DNA of 20,111 bases from assembly GCA_002404795.1 (NCBI GenBank), contig DHKK01000111.1:260-20370 (forward strand), given 5' to 3'. Origin of the DNA: Clostridiales bacterium UBA4696. GTDB lineage: Bacteria > Bacillota > Clostridia > Oscillospirales > Oscillospiraceae. A program made the translations under genes and the position numbers. Shown piece after piece: positions 15,262-20,111 of the stretch (its first letter is position 1; each line of letters starts with the position of its first letter). Under the pieces are notes generated by a model that worked only from the letters and a program-made list of their open reading frames with translations, was not told the DNA's origin and ran no database searches.

Positions 15262-17700
15262 TCAGCCTCCCAGAACCACGCGCACCGAAACAACGCTGCC
15301 CGGCGCGGCGGGCGCGATCAGGTTCCCGTCCTGCCGCACGCCGTCCACATACAGCTCCCGTACGCCGTGCTCTGCGCCGTCCGGATTTTCGACCGTGATG
15401 CAGTACTGCGCGCCGCGGAAGCGCCGCATCAGTGTCAGGTGCGTCCATTCCGGCGGGACACACGGGTCGATCCGCAGCCCGTCCAGCTCCGGCTGCACAC
15501 CGAGAATGGCCTGCGAGATCGATACGAACGTCCATGCGGCCGTGCCGGTCAGCCAGCTGTTTTTTGCCTCGCCGAACGTCGGCGCGTCCTTGCCTGCGAC
15601 CATCTGGCTGTAGACATACGGCTCCGTGCGGTGGACCTCACTGACGGCTTCCAAATAGGCCGGGCAGATCTTCCGGTAGGTCTCAAACGCGCGTGCGCCG
15701 TGCCCCAGGACGGCCTCCGCGCAGGTGATCCAGGGATTGTTGTGACAGAAAATCCCCGCGTTTTCCTTGTATCCGGGCGGATACGAGCTGATCTCGCCGA
15801 GATTCAGATAATATTTTGTGTAGGCCGGCTGCAGAAGGACGATGCCGAACCTGCTGTCGAGCCGATCTTCCACGCTTTTCAGCGCCTGTGCAGCCTCGCC
15901 GGTTTCCTTGCCGATGCCGGCCATGACGCACATGCCCTGCGGCTCAATGAAGATCTGGCCTTCGGTGCACTCCTTGCTGCCCACCGGCTTGCCGAATGCA
16001 TCGTAAGCACGGCGGAACCAGGCACCGTCCCAGCCGGCAGTCAGAGTCGCCTGCTCCACAGCGTCAATGCTCTTGCGGGCAGCCGCAGCCTCTTCCGGCA
16101 GGTTCCGGTGGTCGCACAGTTCTGCATACTCATGGCCGTACTTGACGAACATACCGGCAATGAACACGCTCTCTGCCACGGGGCCTTCGCTGGGACCGGT
16201 GATCTGGAAGCTCTCGCCGGGGTGGGCGGAGAAGCAGTTGAGATTCAGGCAGTCGTTCCAGTCGGCTCTGCCGATGAGCGGCAGCTTGTGCGGCCCGAGA
16301 TGCGTGCAGGTGAACCGGAAGCTGCGGCGCAGATGCTCCATGAGCGGCGCAGCGTTGTCCGGGTCACAGTCAAAGGTCACGACCTCGTCCAGGATCGACC
16401 AGTCGCCGGTCTCGCGCAGATACGCGTCCACGCCTGCGATCAGCCACAGCGGATCGTCGTTGAAGCCGCTGCCGACGGCGAGATTTCCCTTTTTCGTGAG
16501 CGGCTGATACTGGTGATAGGCGCTGCCGTCCGCAAACTGCGTGGCGGCGATGTCCAGGATCCGCTCTCTTGCGCGCTCCGGAATGATGTGCACGAAGCCG
16601 AGCAGGTCCTGACACGAATCGCGGAAGCCCATCCCGCGGCCCATGCCGCTTTCAAAATAGCTGGCCGAGCGGCTCATGTTGAACGTGACCATGCACTGAT
16701 ACTGGTTCCAGATGTTGACCATCCGGTCGACCTTCTCGTCGCCAGTCTCGGCGTGGTAATTGGAGAGCAGCGTGTCCCAGTGCCCGCGCAGCGCGTCCAT
16801 TGCCGCGTCAAACTGTGCCGGGGTACGGTATTTTTCGATCATCGCGTGTGCGCGCGTCTTGTTGATCACGCCGGGCGCGGAGAATTTCTTATCCTCCGGG
16901 TTTTCCACATAGCCGAGACCAAAGAAAAGCTCCCGCGACTCGCCGGGCCGCAGCGCCATATGGAATTGCATCGCGCCGACCGGCGCCCAGCCGTGGGCGA
17001 CAGAATTGGTGCAGCGGCCGTTTTGGACCGCTTCGGGCAGAGACGGCGCGCCGTAGAGGCCGATAAAGGCGTCGCGCGCGGTATCGAAGCCGTCATACGG
17101 GCGGTTCGCCCAGAACACGGCATAGTGATCCCGCCGCTCGCGATATTCGGATTTGTGATAAATGGCGTCCGGCTCCAGCTCGACCTCGCCAATCGAGAAG
17201 TTCCGCTGGAAGTTGGAGCTGTCGTCCATCGCGTCCCAGAGGCAGAACTCCACATACGGGAACACATCGAGCGCTTTTTTTGCATCTGTCGTGTTTTTCA
17301 GGCGCAGCCGAATCAGCAGGCAGTTTTCGCCCTGCGGGACCAGCAGCGTCTGCGCGGCCAAAACACCATTTTTCTGCCCCTCGATCACGCTGTAGCCGAG
17401 GCCGTGGCGGCAGGTATAGCGGTCCAGCTCCGTTTTCGCGGGCTGCCAGCCGGGGTTCCAGACGGTATCGCCGTCTTTGATGTAAATATGGAAGCCCTCC
17501 TGATCGGCCGGGCAGTTATTGTAGCGGTAGCGGGTCAGCCGGCGCAGCCGCGCGTCACGATAGAAGCAGTAGCCGCCCGCCGTATTCGACAGGAGTGTGA
17601 AAAAATCCTCGCTCCCCAGATAGTTGATCCACGGCAGCGGCGTGCGCGGGCTTGTGATCACGTATTCACGCCTCTGATCGTCAAAGAAACCAAATTGCAT
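15262..17700 (-). CDS. cbpA: Cellobiose phosphorylase (GH94)
   Basis: The 812-residue protein has the length and sequence of clostridial cellobiose phosphorylases. The start MQFGFFDDQRREYVITSPRT closely follows the Clostridium thermocellum enzyme, as does INYLGSEDFFTLLSNTAGGY (25-44). The catalytic acid is Asp483 in RADWNDCLN, and the substrate-channel segments SGMGRGMGFRDS (351-362) and GIVLLQPAY are present. It splits cellobiose with inorganic phosphate into glucose 1-phosphate and glucose in the cytoplasm, saving one ATP compared with hydrolysis. ATG 17700 follows AAGGAGGGG; an upstream ATG at 17736 is too close to the leader. It heads a minus-strand operon with a GH1 enzyme and is divergent from a LacI regulator. 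The size and the N-terminus argue against cellodextrin or laminaribiose phosphorylase, which are longer or differ in the first 60 residues. Confidence 0.95.
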   Translation of the reverse strand: MQFGFFDDQRREYVITSPRTPLPWINYLGSEDFFTLLSNTAGGYCFYRDARLRRLTRYRYNNCPADQEGFHIYIKDGDTVWNPGWQPAKTELDRYTCRHGLGYSVIEGQKNGVLAAQTLLVPQGENCLLIRLRLKNTTDAKKALDVFPYVEFCLWDAMDDSSNFQRNFSIGEVELEPDAIYHKSEYRERRDHYAVFWANRPYDGFDTARDAFIGLYGAPSLPEAVQNGRCTNSVAHGWAPVGAMQFHMALRPGESRELFFGLGYVENPEDKKFSAPGVINKTRAHAMIEKYRTPAQFDAAMDALRGHWDTLLSNYHAETGDEKVDRMVNIWNQYQCMVTFNMSRSASYFESGMGRGMGFRDSCQDLLGFVHIIPERARERILDIAATQFADGSAYHQYQPLTKKGNLAVGSGFNDDPLWLIAGVDAYLRETGDWSILDEVVTFDCDPDNAAPLMEHLRRSFRFTCTHLGPHKLPLIGRADWNDCLNLNCFSAHPGESFQITGPSEGPVAESVFIAGMFVKYGHEYAELCDHRNLPEEAAAARKSIDAVEQATLTAGWDGAWFRRAYDAFGKPVGSKECTEGQIFIEPQGMCVMAGIGKETGEAAQALKSVEDRLDSRFGIVLLQPAYTKYYLNLGEISSYPPGYKENAGIFCHNNPWITCAEAVLGHGARAFETYRKICPAYLEAVSEVHRTEPYVYSQMVAGKDAPTFGEAKNSWLTGTAAWTFVSISQAILGVQPELDGLRIDPCVPPEWTHLTLMRRFRGAQYCITVENPDGAEHGVRELYVDGVRQDGNLIAPAAPGSVVSVRVVLGG

Positions 17701-17747
17701 CCGAAACCCCTCCTTCACCGGTATGCGCGCAGGCACACCTGCGGAAT

Positions 17748-17761
17748 CGAAATCGTTTAAG
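17748..17761. promoter_or_regulatory. Operator-like site in the cellobiose phosphorylase leader
   Basis: CGAAATCGTTTAAG matches the site at 18019-18032 at 12 of 14 positions (CGAAAWCGWTTAAG, with W for A or T). It lies about 20 to 35 bases downstream of the predicted transcription start of the phosphorylase operon, a position suited to roadblock repression by the adjacent LacI regulator. A CcpA (cre) site is the alternative reading. Confidence 0.55.
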
Positions 17762-17788
17762 TCATCAATATGACAGAATTACAGCTTT

Positions 17789-17817
17789 ACAATAGCGGCT
17801 TTTTGCGCAAAATGCAA
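17789..17817 (-). promoter_or_regulatory. Promoter of the cellobiose phosphorylase operon
   Basis: On the minus strand TTGCAT (17817-17812) and TATTGT (17794-17789) are separated by 17 bases. The predicted start is near 17782. A perfect palindrome, TTTTGCGCAAAA (17801-17812), fills the spacer. Confidence 0.65.
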
Positions 17818-17885
17818 GACATATTTTGCGATTTTTCCTGAAAAACGTGTTTTTCCGCGAGGGCAGGGGAGTGCACAGAGAGTTT

Positions 17886-17967
17886 CGGAAACGTTAAGCT
17901 GTCAAATCTGCTAAATTTACGTGACAAAACTGAGCAGAACAGCCAAACTTCGTTCGGAAACGTAAAA
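17886..17967. promoter_or_regulatory. Two operator-like sites between the divergent promoters
   Basis: CGGAAACGTTAAG (17886-17898) and CGGAAACGTAAAA (17955-17967) share the direct repeat TTCGGAAACGT, 69 bases apart, and resemble the two flanking sites. Each is embedded in a short palindrome (GTTTC-G-GAAAC at 17882-17892; CGTT-CGGA-AACG at 17951-17962). The 69-base spacing is near six to seven helical turns, compatible with looping. Confidence 0.45.
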
Positions 17968-17982
17968 AACGAAAAAAATCCC

Positions 17983-18011
17983 TTGCATTTTTGCGAGGAA
18001 TCCGCTATTTT
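17983..18011 (+). promoter_or_regulatory. Promoter of the LacI regulator gene
   Basis: TTGCAT (17983-17988) and TATTTT (18006-18011) are separated by 17 bases, with a predicted start near 18018. That start lies at the edge of the operator-like site at 18019-18032, suggesting autorepression. The -35 hexamer and several spacer bases are the same as in the divergent phosphorylase promoter. Confidence 0.6.
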
Positions 18012-18018
18012 GAGATTA

Positions 18019-18032
18019 CGAAAACGATTAAG
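18019..18032. promoter_or_regulatory. Operator-like site at the LacI gene start of transcription
   Basis: CGAAAACGATTAAG is the partner of the site at 17748-17761 and lies 32 bases before the regulator's ATG. Binding here would block transcription of the regulator itself. Confidence 0.55.
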
Positions 18033-18063
18033 AAATTCGCGGACGAAAGGAAGGCAGACCGGC

Positions 18064-19071
18064 ATGGTTTCTATGAAGGATATCGCAAAGGCCTGCGGCG
18101 TTTCGGTCGCGACCGTCAGCAAGGCCCTCTCCGGGCAGCCGGACATCGGCGAGCAGACGCGGGAGCTGATCTGCAGAACCGCTGACTCGCTCGGCTATAT
18201 GACCAACTCCGCCGCCCGCGCGCTCAAGACGAACCGCACCTATAATATCGGCGTCCTGTTCGTCGACGAGCGGCGCAGCGGACTTGCGCATGAGTATTTT
18301 TCCGCCGTGCTCGAGAGTCTCAAGGTCGAGGCCGAGGCCAACGGCTATGATATTACCTTCATCAACCGCAACGTCGGCAAAAAAGCGACGACGTACCTGC
18401 AGCACTGCCAGTATCGCGGCGTCGACGGCGTGGTGATCGCCTGCGTCGATTTCAACGATCCGCAGGTGCTGGAGCTGGTCAATTCCCGCCTCCCGGTCGT
18501 GACCATCGATCACGTCTTCAACAACCGCGCCGCCGTCCTTTCCGACAACGTGCGCGGCATGGAGGAGCTGGTCCGCTACGTCTATGCGAAGGGCCACCGC
18601 CGCATCGCGTTCATCCACGGCGAACGCACCACCGTCACGGAAAACCGCCTGACAGGCTTCTACCGCGCCTGCGACGCGCTGGGACTGGAGATCCCGGAGG
18701 AATACGTCCGCGAGGGCGTGTACCATGACCCCGACCGCTGTGCGGAGCTGACGCGCGAGCTGCTTCAGCTGCCGGAGCCGCCGACCTGCATCCTGATGCC
18801 GGACGACTTTTCCAGCATCGGCGGCGGCAACGCCATCCGCCGCATGGGCCTTCGTCTTCCCGAAGACGTCAGCGCGGCGGGCTATGACGGCATCCAGCTT
18901 GCAAGCATCACGAGTCCGGCGATGACCACCTATCGCCAGGATACGGCCGCGCTTGGCAAGACCGCCGCCGCGAAGCTCATCGAACTCATCGAAAAGCCGC
19001 GTACCGCGCTGGTCGACCGGATCCTCATTCCGGGCAAGCTGGTCGAGGGAGGCTCTGTCCGCGCGATTTGA
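18064..19071 (+). CDS. LacI-family regulator of the cellobiose locus
   Basis: The 335-residue protein starts with the LacI helix-turn-helix, MKDIAKACGVSVATVSKALS (4-23), followed by the hinge SAARALKT (49-56) and a two-lobed sugar-binding domain (NIGVLFVDERRS, GVDGVVIACVDF, LPVVTIDHVF, RRIAFIHGERTT, PEDVSAAGYDGIQLASI). The usual length is 330 to 345 residues. ATG 18064 is chosen because AAAGGAAGG lies about ten bases before it; an in-frame frame extends upstream to 17983 across the promoter. It is divergent from cellobiose phosphorylase and lies in front of a sugar-binding lipoprotein gene, so it most likely represses both until cellobiose or a cello-oligosaccharide is present. It resembles CelR/CebR-type proteins in role; the effector is inferred. 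Confidence 0.93.
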   Translation: MVSMKDIAKACGVSVATVSKALSGQPDIGEQTRELICRTADSLGYMTNSAARALKTNRTYNIGVLFVDERRSGLAHEYFSAVLESLKVEAEANGYDITFINRNVGKKATTYLQHCQYRGVDGVVIACVDFNDPQVLELVNSRLPVVTIDHVFNNRAAVLSDNVRGMEELVRYVYAKGHRRIAFIHGERTTVTENRLTGFYRACDALGLEIPEEYVREGVYHDPDRCAELTRELLQLPEPPTCILMPDDFSSIGGGNAIRRMGLRLPEDVSAAGYDGIQLASITSPAMTTYRQDTAALGKTAAAKLIELIEKPRTALVDRILIPGKLVEGGSVRAI

Positions 19072-19076
19072 AGATG

Positions 19077-19102
19077 GTGCTCTCTGCCGCGAGGCAGTGC
19101 AC
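19077..19102 (+). other. Hairpin between the LacI and sugar-binding protein genes
   Basis: CTGCC and GGCAG (19084-19097) close a GCGA tetraloop, and GTGC/GCAC pairs extend the stem below a small internal loop. There is no T-run, so it may modulate or stabilise the transcript rather than terminate it. AT-rich sequence (TTATATTTT, about 19123-19131) after it could hold a -10 box, but no -35 box is evident. Confidence 0.4.
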
Positions 19103-19146
19103 ATAGATCAAAGAACCAACCATTATATTTTACAGGAGGAATTCAA

Positions 19147-20111
19147 ATGAAAAAGTATCTTGCGCTGCTGCTTGCAGTCCTGATGCTCGCAGCTGTGTTT
19201 GCAGGCTGCGCGAGCAAGGAAGCGACGACCGACACGCCCACCGCTTCCACGGAAACGGCCGAGCCTGCCAAGACCGAAGAAACCGCCGCCACCGAAGAGA
19301 CTGCCGCCGAAGAACCCGCTTCCGAGGAAGGCAAGGTCTTCAACATCTACGCCTGGAACGAAGAGTTCAAGGGCTTCTTTGAGAAGTACTACACCGTTCC
19401 CGAAGGCGTAACGGTCAACTGGATCATCACCCCGAGCGCCGACGGCGCCTATCAGGACAAGCTCGACGAGGCGCTGCTCAATCAGGAGAACGCTTCCGCC
19501 GACGACAAGGTCGACCTGTTCCTCGCTGAGGCCGACTACATCCAGAAGTACACCGAGTCGCCCGTCACGCAGGACATCACAGCCCTCGGCGTGACCGACT
19601 TCTCCAGCACCTATGCCTACACCGTGCAGGCTGCGTCCGACGCGTCCGGCGTGGTCAAGGGCGTTTCCTTCCAGTGCTGCCCGGCGGCTCTCATTTACCG
19701 CCGCTCCATCGCCAAGGACGTTCTGGGCACCGACGATCCCGCCGAGGTCCAGGAACTGCTGAACAGCTGGGACAAGTTCAATGCTGTCGCTGCTGATGCC
19801 AAGGCCAAGGGCTATCTGATGACCGCTTCCGAGGCTGCTACCTACCGTGTCTTCTCCAACAACGTTTCCGAACCGTGGGTCGACGCGAACAACAACCTCC
19901 AGATCGATCCCGCCATCCAGACCTGGATGCAGCAGGCCAAGGACTTCTCCGACAACGGCTACACGCAGGACTGCGATATCTGGTCCGATGAGTGCACCGC
20001 GCAGATGTTCGGCGAAGGCAAGGCCATGTGCTACTTCGGGCCGGCCTGGTACTTCAACTTCTCCATGGGCAACGCACAGGACGCGGACAAGGGCTGCTTC
20101 GGCGACTGGGC
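19147..20111 (+). CDS. Sugar ABC transporter substrate-binding lipoprotein, N-terminal part (cut by window edge)
   Basis: The frame is open from ATG 19147 to the right edge, about 321 residues. It has a lipoprotein signal peptide ending in the lipobox FAGC (Cys21), followed by a Glu/Thr/Ala-rich linker (about 22-60). The mature domain starts KVFNIYAWNEEFKGFFEKYY and continues with DLFLAEADYIQKYT and VKGVSFQCCPAALIYRR, which fits the extracellular sugar-binding protein family 1 (COG1653). AGGAGG precedes the ATG. The neighbours, a LacI regulator and cellobiose phosphorylase plus beta-glucosidase, point to cellobiose or cello-oligosaccharides as ligand. The permeases are probably beyond the edge. 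It may be transcribed together with the LacI gene, as the gap is 75 bases without an obvious terminator. It carries two adjacent Cys (QCC) in the binding domain, unusual for an exported protein. Confidence 0.9.
   Translation, partial: MKKYLALLLAVLMLAAVFAGCASKEATTDTPTASTETAEPAKTEETAATEETAAEEPASEEGKVFNIYAWNEEFKGFFEKYYTVPEGVTVNWIITPSADGAYQDKLDEALLNQENASADDKVDLFLAEADYIQKYTESPVTQDITALGVTDFSSTYAYTVQAASDASGVVKGVSFQCCPAALIYRRSIAKDVLGTDDPAEVQELLNSWDKFNAVAADAKAKGYLMTASEAATYRVFSNNVSEPWVDANNNLQIDPAIQTWMQQAKDFSDNGYTQDCDIWSDECTAQMFGEGKAMCYFGPAWYFNFSMGNAQDADKGCFGDW

Noticed and set aside
15367..17760. Open frame of about 797 codons on the plus strand opposite cellobiose phosphorylase
   Set aside because: It is an antisense shadow caused by GC-rich third codon positions; the minus strand carries a clear GH94 enzyme with its ribosome binding site and catalytic residues.
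1..20111. CRISPR arrays, tRNA or rRNA genes
   Set aside because: No regularly spaced repeats and no tRNA- or rRNA-like sequence were found; the TGGT-containing segment near 10779 belongs to the T-box.

Overview
The window looks like a chromosomal segment of a GC-rich, low-motility-of-signal Gram-positive anaerobe of the class Clostridia, most likely a gut Oscillospiraceae-type bacterium. The reasons are strong AAGGAGG-type ribosome binding sites, Cys-anchored lipoprotein binding proteins for three ABC transporters, a tRNA-sensing T-box leader (a Bacillota hallmark), and a cellobiose phosphorylase closely resembling clostridial enzymes. The family-level placement is an inference; no rRNA, tRNA or CRISPR was seen.

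Layout. (1) 1-2944: a minus-strand pair encoding an SLC13/DASS-type anion permease and the start of an AbgA-like M20 amidohydrolase (cut by the window edge), with a divergent LysR regulator. A palindrome lies in front of the regulator's ribosome binding site. The arrangement parallels the abgR/abgABT layout of enterobacteria but with a different permease family. (2) 3108-4154: a single-gene unit for a TIM-barrel amidohydrolase, closed by a 13-bp hairpin. (3) 4380-9186: a compact four-gene operon with an Fe3+/phosphonate-type ABC ATPase, a lipoprotein binding protein, a fused double permease, and a metallo-beta-lactamase-fold protein with beta-CASP-like features. (4) 9187-10493: a rearrangement scar holding an antisense gene fragment without its ends and a LacI-family regulator that has lost its DNA-binding domain, ended by a terminator. 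(5) 10508-13877: a tryptophan T-box riboswitch with a consensus promoter, then trpXYZ (binding lipoprotein, permease, ATPase) and a 16-bp terminator that also serves the convergent operon. (6) 13920-17700 (minus): cellobiose phosphorylase followed, one base later, by a GH1 beta-glucosidase. (7) 18064-20111 (plus): a divergent LacI-family regulator and the start of a sugar-binding lipoprotein of an ABC importer (open at the right edge).

How the parts work together. Regions 6 and 7 form a cellobiose/cello-oligosaccharide utilisation locus. Sugar would be captured by the lipoprotein, imported by ABC permeases beyond the window, and split inside the cell by phosphorolysis (saving ATP) or hydrolysis. 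The LacI protein probably acts on four related motifs in the divergent promoter region. Region 5 imports tryptophan or a precursor when uncharged tRNA-Trp accumulates; the UGG specifier codon is readable. Regions 1 to 3 look like uptake of small anionic or metal-chelate substrates linked to hydrolases, with the true substrates undetermined.

The points most worth a second look are the beta-CASP-like hydrolase built into a transporter operon, the two-sided scar at 9187-9653, the extra hairpins in the T-box linker, and an inverted duplication of the promoter sequence in the cellobiose regulatory region.
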